Source: CAVVAL01 sp963740215 (GTDB lineage: Bacteria > Actinomycetota > Actinomycetes > Mycobacteriales > Cryptosporangiaceae). From it: a DNA stretch of 64,000 nucleotides. The DNA is taken from assembly GCA_963740215.1 (NCBI GenBank), contig CAVUDJ010000019.1, positions 1,860,001 through 1,924,000 on the forward strand. The letters run 5' to 3'. Positions 33,148-41,385 of the stretch are shown here, piece after piece. The notes beneath the pieces were generated by a model that was given only the letters and a program-made list of their open reading frames with translations, had not been told where the DNA came from and made no database searches. The position numbers and the translations under genes were made by a program. Positions within the stretch are counted from its first letter, which is position 1. Each line of letters starts with the position of its first letter.

Positions 33148-34626
33148 GTGCGTACCGTCACCGGCCCCACGGGGCACGTCGTCGTCGTCGGAGCCGGCCT
33201 GGCCGGGCTCTCCTGCGCGCTGCGGCTACTCGCGGCGGGTCGCCGGGTCACCGTGCTGGAGCGCGAACCCGTGCCGGGTGGGCGGGCCGGACGGCTGGAC
33301 GTCGACGGGTACCAGTTCGACACCGGCCCCACCGTCCTGACGATGCCGCACCTGATCGCCGACGCGTTGGGCGCCGTCGGTGAGGACCTCGCCGACTGGC
33401 TCGACCTGCGTCCGGTCTCGCCGCTCTACCGCGCCCACTACCCGGACGGCTCCACGCTCGACGTGCACGCCGACACCGGCCACATGGCCGCCGAGGTACG
33501 CCGTGTGTGCGGGCCGCGCGAGGCCGCCGGCTACGAGCGGTTCGTCGACTTCGTCACCCGGCTCTACCGCCTGGAGATGGGCGGCTTCATCGACCGCAAC
33601 CTCGACAGCCCGCTCGACCTGGTCACTCCCGACCTCGCCCGGCTCGTAGCGCTCGGCGGGTTCCGGCGGCTACAACCCAAGATCAACAGCTTCTTCCGGG
33701 ATCCTCGTCTACGGCGAATTTTCAGCTTTCAGGCCATGTACGCGGGACTGTCGCCGTATGACGCGCTGGCGATCTACGCGGTCATCTCCTACATGGACTC
33801 GGTGGCCGGCGTGTACTTTCCGGCCGGCGGCGTGCACGCGGTGCCGGTGGCACTGGCGGGGGCGGCGGAGAAGCACGGCGCCGTCTTTCGCTACGGCACC
33901 ACCGTGTCGCGAGTCGACGTCAGCGGCGGGCGCGCGCGGGCGGTCGTCACGGCGGACGGCGAGCGGATCCCGGCCGACGTCGTCGTGCTCAACCCCGACC
34001 TGCCGGTGGCATACCAGGACCTGCTCGGACACGTGCCCCGGAGCGTGCGGCGCCTGCGGTACTCGCCGTCGTGCTTCCTGCTGCACGCCGGATCCACGGC
34101 CGCGTACTCCGGTGCGGCGCACCACAACATCCACTTCGGACGGTCGTGGCGCCGCACGTTCGACGAGCTGATCGACCGGCGCCGGCTGATGAGCGACCCG
34201 TCGATCCTCGTCACCAACCCGTCCCGCGCCGACCCGTCGCTGGCGCCGCCTGGGCGCCACACGTACTACGTGCTGGCGCCGACGCCGCACCTCGGCGCGC
34301 GCATCGACTGGGCCACCGAGCGCGATCGCTACCGGGACGAGCTGGTCGAGGTGCTGGAATCGCGCGGTTATGTCGGGTTCGGCGACGCGATCGAGGTCGA
34401 GCGCACGGTGACGCCGTCCGACTGGGCCGCGAGCGGGCTGGCGATGGGCGCCCCGTTCGCAGCCGCGCACACATTCGGGCAGACCGGCCCGTTCCGCCCT
34501 GCGAACCTCGCGCCGGGGCTGGAGAACGTGGTGTTCGCCGGGTCGGGCACGCAGCCCGGCGTGGGCGTGCCGATGGTACTGATCTCCGGCCGTCTCGCCG
34601 CAGAACGGATCACCGGCCACCCCTGA
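33148..34626 (+). CDS. crtI: Phytoene desaturase (CrtI)
   Basis: 492 aa from a GTG. FAD-dependent desaturase converting phytoene towards lycopene. N-terminal flavin fold VVVVGAGLAGLSCALRLLAAG, then FDTGPTVLTMP; PKINSFFRDPRLRRIFSFQ and YAVISYMDSVAGVYFPAGG are typical of CrtI, and the C terminus has VVFAGSGTQPGVGVPMVLISG. Distinguished from the CrtD-like protein at 26892 by these CrtI-type blocks. The matching phytoene synthase gene is at 37006. Confidence 0.92.
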   Translation: MRTVTGPTGHVVVVGAGLAGLSCALRLLAAGRRVTVLEREPVPGGRAGRLDVDGYQFDTGPTVLTMPHLIADALGAVGEDLADWLDLRPVSPLYRAHYPDGSTLDVHADTGHMAAEVRRVCGPREAAGYERFVDFVTRLYRLEMGGFIDRNLDSPLDLVTPDLARLVALGGFRRLQPKINSFFRDPRLRRIFSFQAMYAGLSPYDALAIYAVISYMDSVAGVYFPAGGVHAVPVALAGAAEKHGAVFRYGTTVSRVDVSGGRARAVVTADGERIPADVVVLNPDLPVAYQDLLGHVPRSVRRLRYSPSCFLLHAGSTAAYSGAAHHNIHFGRSWRRTFDELIDRRRLMSDPSILVTNPSRADPSLAPPGRHTYYVLAPTPHLGARIDWATERDRYRDELVEVLESRGYVGFGDAIEVERTVTPSDWAASGLAMGAPFAAAHTFGQTGPFRPANLAPGLENVVFAGSGTQPGVGVPMVLISGRLAAERITGHP

Positions 34627-34633
34627 ACCCACC

Positions 34634-34673
34634 TGCGGTTCACATGCGACCCTCGCGGGCGCGTTGAACCGCA
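34634..34673. terminator. Short hairpin after crtI
   Basis: TGCGGTTCA (34634-34642) pairs with TGAACCGCA (34665-34673), between the crtI stop and the convergent barstar-like stop. Nine-bp arms and a long loop make it a modest terminator. Confidence 0.5.
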
Positions 34674-34683
34674 ATCCCCAAGT

Positions 34684-35142
34684 TCAGAGCACCGGTAAGT
34701 CGGTGGGGCCGTCGCCGCGCACCAACGTGTAGAGCGGCGGCACCCCGGCGGCGGCACGCTCCTTCGCCGCGCTCTCGAAGACCTCACGGGCGATCGCCCA
34801 TGCCTCGGGGTCGGTGGTGGCCAGCACACCGAACCGGTCCCACAGGATGACCCGGCCCCGATCCGGGAGCCAACTCAGGTCACCGAGGCAGTCCTGAAGT
34901 GCGTCCCAGTTGTTACCGAAATACGCCGGGAACTGGAGCGCGTCGGAGCACGCATCTAACAGCCCGGCGGTGTCGCGGATGCGCGTGCCGTCGAGGCAGT
35001 GCAGAACCCAGCCGATCCGGGCCAGCTCGCGGCGGACCGCGGCCGGGTGCGCACGCGAGAGCCAGCGGTACAGGCCGGGCGTGCGGGTGCCGCTGACGAT
35101 CGGTGCCAGCCGGCTCGCGGCCAGGTCGTCGCTCGGGTTCAC
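34684..35142 (-). CDS. Barstar-family ribonuclease inhibitor
   Basis: 152 aa. The C-terminal 100 residues match barstar: WVLHCLDGTRIRDTAGLLDACSDALQFPAYFGNNWDALQDCLGDL (in parts) contains the acidic helix that plugs the barnase active site. The N-terminal about 45 residues are a variable extension. Start overlaps the upstream barnase-like frame by 4 bp (ATGA), the normal toxin-antitoxin order for this family in actinobacteria. Confidence 0.88.
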   Translation of the reverse strand: MNPSDDLAASRLAPIVSGTRTPGLYRWLSRAHPAAVRRELARIGWVLHCLDGTRIRDTAGLLDACSDALQFPAYFGNNWDALQDCLGDLSWLPDRGRVILWDRFGVLATTDPEAWAIAREVFESAAKERAAAGVPPLYTLVRGDGPTDLPVL

Positions 35143-35354
35143 CGGGCCACCTCACGGAAGCTGCGGTAATGGTCGGTTGTGTAGTACCGATCCCCGATGG
35201 CGCCGGCGACGATCCGCCGGGCTCCACGGTCGTCCCTACCCGGAGTCGGCACCGTGTACTCGCGGAAGTAGCCCTGATTCCGACGCGGCAGCAGCCGCTC
35301 GACGCCGAGGATCAGGCGGGTCCGGACACTTCCGGCCGCCACACAGTTACGCAC
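35139..35354 (-). pseudogene. Barnase-like ribonuclease, N-terminally truncated
   Basis: 71 aa, of which residues 17-71 match the C-terminal half of barnase/RNase N1 proteins: LLPRRNQGYFREYTVPTPG and RGARRIVAG, then YYTTDHYRSF. The residues aligning with the general base Glu (E19), Arg (R31) and catalytic His (H62) are kept. The N-terminal half and any signal peptide are missing; a stop lies four codons upstream of the GTG. It may be a relic retained beside its inhibitor, or start in another frame. Confidence 0.6.
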
Positions 35355-35471
35355 GCCCCTTCACGCCCCTCCCCCGCCGGTGTCCCCCCGCACCAGCCGC
35401 GCGCGGAGGGCCAGTCTCGTCCTCCTGGGACGAGCGGGCAAGTCCTGGACGGCGGCCTACGCCTCGATTGT

Positions 35472-35512
35472 TGTGATGCGCCGCGCCCATTCAGTCGGCG
35501 CGCCGCATCACA
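35472..35512. terminator. Hairpin in the gap before the mannosyltransferase gene
   Basis: 16-bp arms, TGTGATGCGCCGCGCC (35472-35487) and 35497-35512, pair with one mismatch around a 9-nt loop. The 224-bp gap 35355-35578 holds nothing else recognisable; it may contain decayed barnase N-terminal sequence. Confidence 0.55.
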
Positions 35513-35578
35513 CGCGGGCGGCCAAGGCCGTGCCCCGCCGTCGGGGCCGGGCCTGCAGCCGGTGGGCGGCGTGCGAGC

Positions 35579-37009
35579 ATGGTTGGCGTGCCCCTGCTCG
35601 ACCGGTCCTCGCCGGCTGCTCTGATCCGCTGGCGCTGGCTCGGCTTCGCCGGCGCGCTGCTGCTTGCGGTGGGGGCGGCCGGTGCCGGGGTACTTCCGCG
35701 GCCGGACGGTCTCGGCGCGTTACCGGTGATCCGCACCCTGCGCACACCCACCGGCGAGACGATCTGCATCGCCGTCGCGGCGGTGGGCATGGCCGTTCTG
35801 GTCGGCGCCTGGTGGGCGTTGTACCGAGCCGAACTCGCCCCGCGCTGGGTCACGGTCACCGCGGCGCTGTGGGCGGCACCACTGATCGTGGCGCCACCGC
35901 TGTTCAGCCGCGACGCCTACTCCTACGCGGCCCAGGGGGATCTCCTCGCGCACGGCCTCGACCCGTACGCGGACGGCCCTGCGGCTCTGCCGTCGGAGTG
36001 GCTCGGTTCGATCTCGCCGACCTGGTACGACACACCCGCCCCGTACGGTCCGCTGTTCCTGCAACTGGCGCGGCTCGCGGTGGAGCTGTGCGGCGGGCAT
36101 CTCCCGGTTGCGATCCTGCTTCTGCGCGTCATCGCACTCGGCGGCGTCGTGCTCGTCGCGGTGTACCTGCCACGGCTCGCGCAGGCATGCGGTGTGGATC
36201 CCGGCAAGGCGCTCTGGCTCGGTCTCGCGAGCCCGCTGGTGCTGGCGCACTTCGTCTCAGGCGCGCACAACGACGCGCTGATGGTGGGGCTGCTCGTCGC
36301 CGGTCTGGCCTTCGCCGCCAAGCGCCACGGCATCGTCGCCGCCGTGCTGCTCACGCTGGCCATGGCGGTAAAGGCGCCGGCGGCGGTCGCGCTGCCGTTC
36401 GCAGCACTGCTGTGGTCCGGCCGGATCGGCGTCGTCCGGGCGGCGGTCGGTACCGCGTTGGTCGCCGTGGCCACGTTCGCAGCGGTCACCGTCGTCACCG
36501 GGCTGGGTTTCGGCTGGATCGGCGCGGCGCTCAACACTCCGGGCGCGAGCGTCCAGTGGACCTCACTGCCCACCGGGCTCGGTACCGCCGCCGGTTGGGT
36601 CTTTCCCGGCGCCGCCGACACCTGCCTCGCCGTCGCGCGTACCGCCGGCACGGTGCTGTCACTAGCGATCGTCGTCACGCTGGGGATCCTCGCGTTCCGG
36701 CGCGCGTCCGACACCCGATACGTCGTGGCGTGCTGCGGTTGGGCACTGCTCGCGCTGGTGGTGCTTGCCCCGGCGTTCCACCCCTGGTACCTGCTGTGGG
36801 CGGTGGTACCGCTCGCCGCCTCCACAGTGGACGTCAAGCCGCTGGCGATCGCCTCGACCGCGCTGTGCTTCCTGGTCCTCCCGGACGGGTACAACCTGGC
36901 GCGTGCGACGGTCGTCCCAGGAACCGTTCTGGACGTGGTGGCCACGGCCGCCCTGGTGGTGCTGGCAGTACGCCGGCTCCGAAAAGCTCCAGCCGAGGCC
37001 CGCACATGA
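35579..37009 (+). CDS. Polyprenol-phosphomannose alpha-1,6-mannosyltransferase (MptA/MptB type)
   Basis: 476 aa with about ten or more membrane helices; GT-C fold. The first loop carries the conserved acidic block FSRDAYSYAAQGDLLAHGLDPYADG (in parts) and DTPAPYGPLFLQL; FVSGAHNDALMVGLL and VKAPAAVALPF follow. Members extend the mannan core of lipomannan/lipoarabinomannan outside the membrane. By position it corresponds to Rv2174 (MptA), but family subtype is not resolved. A GTG three codons in is an alternative start. Overlaps crtB by 4 bp. Confidence 0.85.
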   Translation: MVGVPLLDRSSPAALIRWRWLGFAGALLLAVGAAGAGVLPRPDGLGALPVIRTLRTPTGETICIAVAAVGMAVLVGAWWALYRAELAPRWVTVTAALWAAPLIVAPPLFSRDAYSYAAQGDLLAHGLDPYADGPAALPSEWLGSISPTWYDTPAPYGPLFLQLARLAVELCGGHLPVAILLLRVIALGGVVLVAVYLPRLAQACGVDPGKALWLGLASPLVLAHFVSGAHNDALMVGLLVAGLAFAAKRHGIVAAVLLTLAMAVKAPAAVALPFAALLWSGRIGVVRAAVGTALVAVATFAAVTVVTGLGFGWIGAALNTPGASVQWTSLPTGLGTAAGWVFPGAADTCLAVARTAGTVLSLAIVVTLGILAFRRASDTRYVVACCGWALLALVVLAPAFHPWYLLWAVVPLAASTVDVKPLAIASTALCFLVLPDGYNLARATVVPGTVLDVVATAALVVLAVRRLRKAPAEART

Positions 37010-37986
37010 GTCGGCGCGAGCTGGACGCGGCGGGCATCACGGATCCAAGGCTGCGGGCGTCGTACGAGACCTGCCGCCGCCTCAACGCCCGGCACGGCCG
37101 CACCTACTACCTCGCCACGCTGCTGTTGCCACCGGCGAAGCGCCCGTACGTGCACGCCCTCTACGGCTTCGCCCGGTACGCGGACGAGATCGTGGACGAC
37201 CTCGACTCCGGCCTGAGCCCCGAGCAGCGCGCCGCCGAGCTGGCCGCGTGGAGCGAGCGCGCGCTGGCCGACCTCGACGCCGGAACCTCCACCGACTCGA
37301 TCCTGCGCGCGCTGATCGACACCGTGCGCCGGTGGGACATCCCCGTCGAGCACATCGAGTCGTTCCTCGCGTCGATGCGGATGGACCTGACCGTCACCCG
37401 CTACGGCAGCTACGCCGACCTGCTGGAGTACATGCACGGGTCGGCCGCCGTGATCGGGCTCCAGATGACGACGATCCTGGAGCACCCCGGCGTACCGTCC
37501 ACTGTGGTCGCACCGTACGCCGCCGATCTGGGGGTAGCGTTCCAGCTCGCCAACTTCGTCCGTGACGTCGGCGAGGACCTGCTGCGCGGCCGCGTCTACC
37601 TGCCGACCGACGAACTCCACGCGTTCGGCGTGACCCCTGAGCACCTGGCCCGGGGCGTGGTGGACGCGCCGATCCACCGGTTGCTGGAGTTCCAGGTGGC
37701 CCGCGCGCGCGACGTGTTCCGCGCGGCCGAACCAGGCATCGACCTGCTCCACCCCACCAGCCGCGACTGCATCCGCACGGCGTTCGTCCTCTACGGCGGC
37801 ATCCTCGACGCCGTCGAACGCATCGGCTACCAGGTGCTGACCCGTCGGGCGCGCGTCGGCCTGGCGCGGCGTGCGGCGGTCGCACTGCCCGCACTCGTCA
37901 GGGCACGAAAGGCTAGGGCCGGCGCCCCGCCCGCGGCTCGTACTGCACCCCGCGACGGCCGAGCCACACCCACGTCGAGAGCGTGA
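37006..37986 (+). CDS. crtB: Phytoene synthase (CrtB)
   Basis: 326 aa from an ATG overlapping the preceding stop (ATGA). Head-to-head condensation of two GGPP to phytoene. Aspartate motifs YGFARYADEIVDDLDSG (about 51-67) and LANFVRDVGEDLLRGRVYLP are both intact. Translational coupling to a mannosyltransferase is unusual and suggests shared supply of polyprenyl metabolites or simple operon fusion. The last 74 bp overlap the convergent crtYd. Confidence 0.94.
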   Translation: MSRRELDAAGITDPRLRASYETCRRLNARHGRTYYLATLLLPPAKRPYVHALYGFARYADEIVDDLDSGLSPEQRAAELAAWSERALADLDAGTSTDSILRALIDTVRRWDIPVEHIESFLASMRMDLTVTRYGSYADLLEYMHGSAAVIGLQMTTILEHPGVPSTVVAPYAADLGVAFQLANFVRDVGEDLLRGRVYLPTDELHAFGVTPEHLARGVVDAPIHRLLEFQVARARDVFRAAEPGIDLLHPTSRDCIRTAFVLYGGILDAVERIGYQVLTRRARVGLARRAAVALPALVRARKARAGAPPAARTAPRDGRATPTSRA

Positions 37987-38239
37987 ACAGGACCATCGCG
38001 AAGCCGAACAGCAGGTCCTCGACGGGCGCGTGGACGATGCGCAGGCCGAGAATCTGGGCCGGGTCGTAGCGCACGATCCGCCGCCCGGTGAGCACGCCGT
38101 TGGTGATCAGCTGGAAGAACACCACGATCGCGTACGACACCCACCAGACGCGACGCAGCACGAGCCTCGTCCGCAGCACGGCGAGATCCACGGCCAGCGC
38201 GGCGGCCACGCCCAGGCACGCGGCGACCGTGTAGCTCAC
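37913..38239 (-). CDS. crtYd: Lycopene cyclase subunit (CrtYd type)
   Basis: 108 aa from a GTG with GAGGTG 6 nt upstream. Three membrane helices and the family block FFQLITNGVLTGRRIVRYDPAQILGLRIVHAPVEDLLFGFAM (in parts), in which PVEDLLF is the cyclase motif. Works as a heterodimer with CrtYc to form rings at lycopene ends. Joined to crtYc by a 13-codon linker frame with GTGA overlaps at both ends. 3' end overlaps the convergent crtB by 74 bp. Confidence 0.88.
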   Translation of the reverse strand: MSYTVAACLGVAAALAVDLAVLRTRLVLRRVWWVSYAIVVFFQLITNGVLTGRRIVRYDPAQILGLRIVHAPVEDLLFGFAMVLFTLSTWVWLGRRGVQYEPRAGRRP

Positions 38240-38277
38240 GGACCCACCTCGCTTCGCTCGGCGGCCGCCCGACTCAC
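38236..38277 (-). other. Overlapping mini-frame linking crtYc to crtYd
   Basis: 13-codon frame MSRAAAERSEVGP. Its GTG overlaps the crtYc stop (GTGA) and its TGA overlaps the crtYd GTG. It contains CCGAGCGAAGCGAGGTG, the shared linker sequence, whose GAGGTG is positioned as the Shine-Dalgarno of crtYd. Confidence 0.7.
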
Positions 38278-38603
38278 GGCTCGTCACCCGCCGGCCAGCC
38301 GCGAACCGCCCGTACGGCCTCGAAGCCGAGGATCGCGCAGGCCGGGATCACGAGGAAGAAAAGCAGCTCCTCCAGCGGCAGCCGGCCCGGCAACGTGACG
38401 CCGACGACCTGCTCCGGGTCGTACGTCCAGTGCCCGGCGCGGATCGCGGCCACGTCCCACGCGGCGAACACCAGCACCGTCGGCGTGAGCGCGAGCAGCA
38501 GCCGGCGCCACCGCCGGTACACGTTCACCCGCAGGAACAGCTCTAGCCAGAGCGTGCCGAGGAAGCAGCACGCCAGGATCGCGAGGTAGCTGAGGGCCCT
38601 CAA
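38274..38603 (-). CDS. crtYc: Lycopene cyclase subunit (CrtYc type)
   Basis: 109 aa from a TTG. Three membrane helices; the paired motif DPEQVVGVTLPGRLPLEELLFFLVIP (in parts) has the cyclase Glu pair PLEELLF. Partner of CrtYd. The start overlaps the stop of the Rv2175c-like gene by 4 bp, so it is translated in the same chain. Whether the enzyme makes one or two beta rings cannot be told from sequence. Confidence 0.88.
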   Translation of the reverse strand: MRALSYLAILACCFLGTLWLELFLRVNVYRRWRRLLLALTPTVLVFAAWDVAAIRAGHWTYDPEQVVGVTLPGRLPLEELLFFLVIPACAILGFEAVRAVRGWPAGDEP

Positions 38604-38980
38604 AAACCGGCGGCCTGGGCGCGGCGCTTCACCTCGGTGCCGCGGTTCTCGGCGAGTGCCTGCGCCGGCGTGCCGGGGAGAGTCTCGTCGGGCGTGTAGA
38701 GCCAGCGCAGGATCTCCTCGTCGTCGGAGTACCCCGCGTCGCGCAGCAGCGTGATCACGCCGGACAGGTGCTTCACGACGGTCGGACGACCCTCGGAGTC
38801 GGTGCCGATCAGCTCGGACGGCACCCGCAGCACACCGTCACGGCGGACGGCGACCAGGTTGCCGTCGCGCAGCAACTGGTGGGCACGGGTGACCAGCAGC
38901 CCCAGCCGCTCGGCCACCTCCGGCATCGTGAGCCACTCCTTGGGCTCGGCACCGGTGTTCTCAAACGCGTTCTCGGTCAC
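38600..38980 (-). CDS. Rv2175c-family DNA-binding protein
   Basis: 126 aa. N-terminal winged-helix/MerR-like DNA-binding segment WLTMPEVAERLGLLVTRAHQLLRDGNLVAVRRDGVLRVP (in parts), followed by a conserved helical C-terminal domain (LSGVITLLRDAGYSDDEEILRWLY). In M. tuberculosis Rv2175c is a substrate of the kinase PknL, which is encoded next to it there and here (39502). N-terminal Thr residues, as in the mycobacterial phosphosite region, are present (MTENAFENTGA). Operon with crtYc/crtYd. Confidence 0.9.
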   Translation of the reverse strand: MTENAFENTGAEPKEWLTMPEVAERLGLLVTRAHQLLRDGNLVAVRRDGVLRVPSELIGTDSEGRPTVVKHLSGVITLLRDAGYSDDEEILRWLYTPDETLPGTPAQALAENRGTEVKRRAQAAGF

Positions 38981-39027
38981 CTCTACAGCCTGTCACGACC
39001 AGTGACAGCGCGCACAACCGGCTGGCA

Positions 39028-39384
39028 TCAGTAATCGGAAGACGACGATCCGCCCGAGTCGCCGCCGGAGGACGACCAGCCGCCGGAGTCACCGCCCGAG
39101 GACGACCAGCCGCTGGAGTAGTCGGTCGAGTAGTCGTCGTGGTCGGTGTCGTAGCTGCCGCCACGGGACCGCTTACGGCCCTTCGCACGCCCGTCAGCAG
39201 AGCGCTGACGGGCCCTCGGATCGCCGCGGCGTCGCTCACGCCGCGAACGACGTCGTGGTGGCTTCTTGTCCCCCGCACTACGGACCGGCTTCACCATCAC
39301 GTACACGAGGAAGGCGAATACGGCTACCACGGACACTATGCAGACGAGTGGGCCGACCAGGTCCTCATACTCGCTGGTATCCAC
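39028..39384 (-). CDS. Small membrane protein with Ser/Gly-rich repeat tail
   Basis: 118 aa. One N-terminal membrane segment (LVCIVSVVAVFAFLVYVMV, about 13-31), a strongly basic stretch (PPRRRSRRERRRGD), and a C-terminal low-complexity tail with two copies of GWSSSGGDSGG. No family recognised. Composition is distinctive and unlike the noise frames around it. Sits between the Rv2175c-like gene and pknL; function unknown. Confidence 0.55.
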   Translation of the reverse strand: MDTSEYEDLVGPLVCIVSVVAVFAFLVYVMVKPVRSAGDKKPPRRRSRRERRRGDPRARQRSADGRAKGRKRSRGGSYDTDHDDYSTDYSSGWSSSGGDSGGWSSSGGDSGGSSSSDY

Positions 39385-39501
39385 GGCGACGATTGTGAGG
39401 CATGCTCACAAGTGGTGGCCGAGCAGCCACAACGCGTGGGATCAGGGGAAGGTTCCCTGTCGCGCACCAGTGGGGACGGAACCCCACGTAGACTAGCCGC
39501 C

Positions 39502-41385
39502 GTGGATAGGACCCTGGTCGACCCTCTGATAGGCACCGTGCTCGACGGCCGGTACCGGATCCGTGGTCGCATTGCCCGGGGTGGGATGGCCACGGTCTAC
39601 GACGCCGTCGACGAGCGCCTCGAGCGCACCGTGGCCGTCAAGGTCATGCACCCCTCGTACGCGGCCGACCCGCTCTTCATCGACCGGTTCATCCGGGAGG
39701 CGAAGTCGACGGCGCGGCTCAACCACCCGAACGTGGTCGCGGTCTTCGACCAGGGCAGCCACGACGGCCTCGCGTTCCTCGTGATGGAGCAGGTCGCAGG
39801 CGACACGCTGCGCGACGTACTGAGCGAGCGCGGCCGGCTCTCGATCGCCGAGTCCGTCAGCGTGCTGGAGTCCGTGCTCGACGCGCTCGCCGCCGCGCAC
39901 CGCAGCGGGCTGGTCCACCGTGACGTGAAGCCCGAGAACGTGCTCATCGGCACCGACGGCGTCGTCAAGGTGGCCGACTTCGGCCTTGCCCGCGCGGTCG
40001 AGTCGTCGAAGCACACCGCCACCGGCGGCGTCGTCATGGGCACCGTCGCGTACGTGTCGCCCGAGCAGATCATCAGCGGCCACGCGGACGCCCGCAGCGA
40101 CGTCTACTCGGCCGGCATCATGTTCTTCGAGATGCTCACCGGCGACGTGCCGTTCGGCGGCGACTCCGCGGTGAACATCGCGTTCCAGCACGTCAACCAC
40201 CATGTCCCGGCCACGTCCGAGCGTGTGGTCGGCGTGCCGCCCGCGCTCGACCACCTCGTGCACCGCGCCACCCGCCGCGAGCCGGCCGCGCGCCCCGCCG
40301 ACGCCGCTGCGTTCCTCGGCGAGCTGCGCCGCATCGCGGCCGAGCTGGGTCTCCCGCGAGTGTCCGTGGCCGCGCCGCCTCCTCGTCCGGCCCGGGATCC
40401 TCACGCCACGCGAGTGGTGTCTCGCAGCGCCGACTTCGCCTCACCGACGGCGGTCCACGAGCCGGTCGACGTCCCGGACTACCGCAATCCGCGGAAGAAC
40501 CGCACCGGCATGATCGCGCTCGGCGTGCTGCTGGTGCTCGGCCTGCTCGCCGCCAGCCTCGGCTGGTGGCTCGGCGCCGGCCGATACGCCGAGGCCCCGT
40601 CGTTGATGACGCTCACCCAGCAGCAGGCCGAGGCGAAGGCCAAGGCGGGCGGCTTCGCCGTGCGCTACGGCGTCCAGGAGTTCGACCCCAAGGTGAAGGC
40701 CGGCACCGTGCTCGGCCAGCGGCCGGCGCCGGGCGACCGCATTCTCGATGGCGGCACCATCACGGTGATCCTGTCCAAGGGCCCCGAGATCTACGAGGTC
40801 CCGAGCGTCAACCGCCTCACCCAAGCCGAGGCCGAGGCGAAACTCGCCGAATTCAAGTTCAAGGTCACCGTCCAACCGGCCTTCGACGACACGATCGACG
40901 AGGGCGCCGCGGTCGGCACGCAGCCGCCGGCCGGCACCAGGATCGCGCCGGGCTCGCCGGTCACGCTGCTGATCAGCAACGGCACGGCCCCCACCGACCT
41001 CCCCGACCTGCGCGGCCAGACCCGCAAGGACGCCGAGGAGGCGGTCCGCAAGCTCAGGCTCACTGTCAATATCCAGGAGCAAGAGGTCGACAACGAGGAC
41101 TTCAAGGGCCGGGTCGTCCAGCAGTCCCCCGGGCCCGGGCGGGTGCCGGAGGGTTCCACCGTCACGCTCGTCATCGGCGCCGGTGAGGCCAAGGGCGAAA
41201 AGGTCGAGGTGCCCAATCTGGAAGGAAAGCGGTTCGCCGACGCCCGCGACGAACTGGAGAAGCTCGATCTGGAGATCCGCCGAGGGTTCGGGCGGGGCAA
41301 CGGGGAGGTCTTCTTCCAGTTCCCGGCGCCTGGCACGGAGGTCGACGCGGGCACGACCGTCACCGTGGGCGTTCGAGGCGATTGA
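39502..41385 (+). CDS. pknL: PASTA-domain serine/threonine kinase (PknL-like)
   Basis: 627 aa from a GTG. Cytosolic kinase domain: glycine loop IARGGMATVYDA (about 23), VAVKVM Lys, catalytic HRDVKPEN (about 138-145), DFG at about 159-161. A single membrane helix GMIALGVLLVLGLLAASLGW spans about 336-355, followed by four extracellular PASTA repeats to the C terminus, which bind cell-wall fragments or lipid II in related kinases. Adjacent to its likely substrate gene (Rv2175c type). Stop overlaps nfo. Confidence 0.94.
   Translation: MDRTLVDPLIGTVLDGRYRIRGRIARGGMATVYDAVDERLERTVAVKVMHPSYAADPLFIDRFIREAKSTARLNHPNVVAVFDQGSHDGLAFLVMEQVAGDTLRDVLSERGRLSIAESVSVLESVLDALAAAHRSGLVHRDVKPENVLIGTDGVVKVADFGLARAVESSKHTATGGVVMGTVAYVSPEQIISGHADARSDVYSAGIMFFEMLTGDVPFGGDSAVNIAFQHVNHHVPATSERVVGVPPALDHLVHRATRREPAARPADAAAFLGELRRIAAELGLPRVSVAAPPPRPARDPHATRVVSRSADFASPTAVHEPVDVPDYRNPRKNRTGMIALGVLLVLGLLAASLGWWLGAGRYAEAPSLMTLTQQQAEAKAKAGGFAVRYGVQEFDPKVKAGTVLGQRPAPGDRILDGGTITVILSKGPEIYEVPSVNRLTQAEAEAKLAEFKFKVTVQPAFDDTIDEGAAVGTQPPAGTRIAPGSPVTLLISNGTAPTDLPDLRGQTRKDAEEAVRKLRLTVNIQEQEVDNEDFKGRVVQQSPGPGRVPEGSTVTLVIGAGEAKGEKVEVPNLEGKRFADARDELEKLDLEIRRGFGRGNGEVFFQFPAPGTEVDAGTTVTVGVRGD

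Noticed and set aside
35380..37006. Plus-strand frame continuous with crtB upstream of its ATG
   Set aside because: It runs through the mannosyltransferase gene in another frame. The mannosyltransferase has clear motifs, and crtB has its own ATGA start.
38700..39130. Gly/Ser and Asp-rich repeats near 39050 as a possible CRISPR or tandem DNA array
   Set aside because: Only two imperfect copies, explained by a low-complexity protein tail; no regular spacers.
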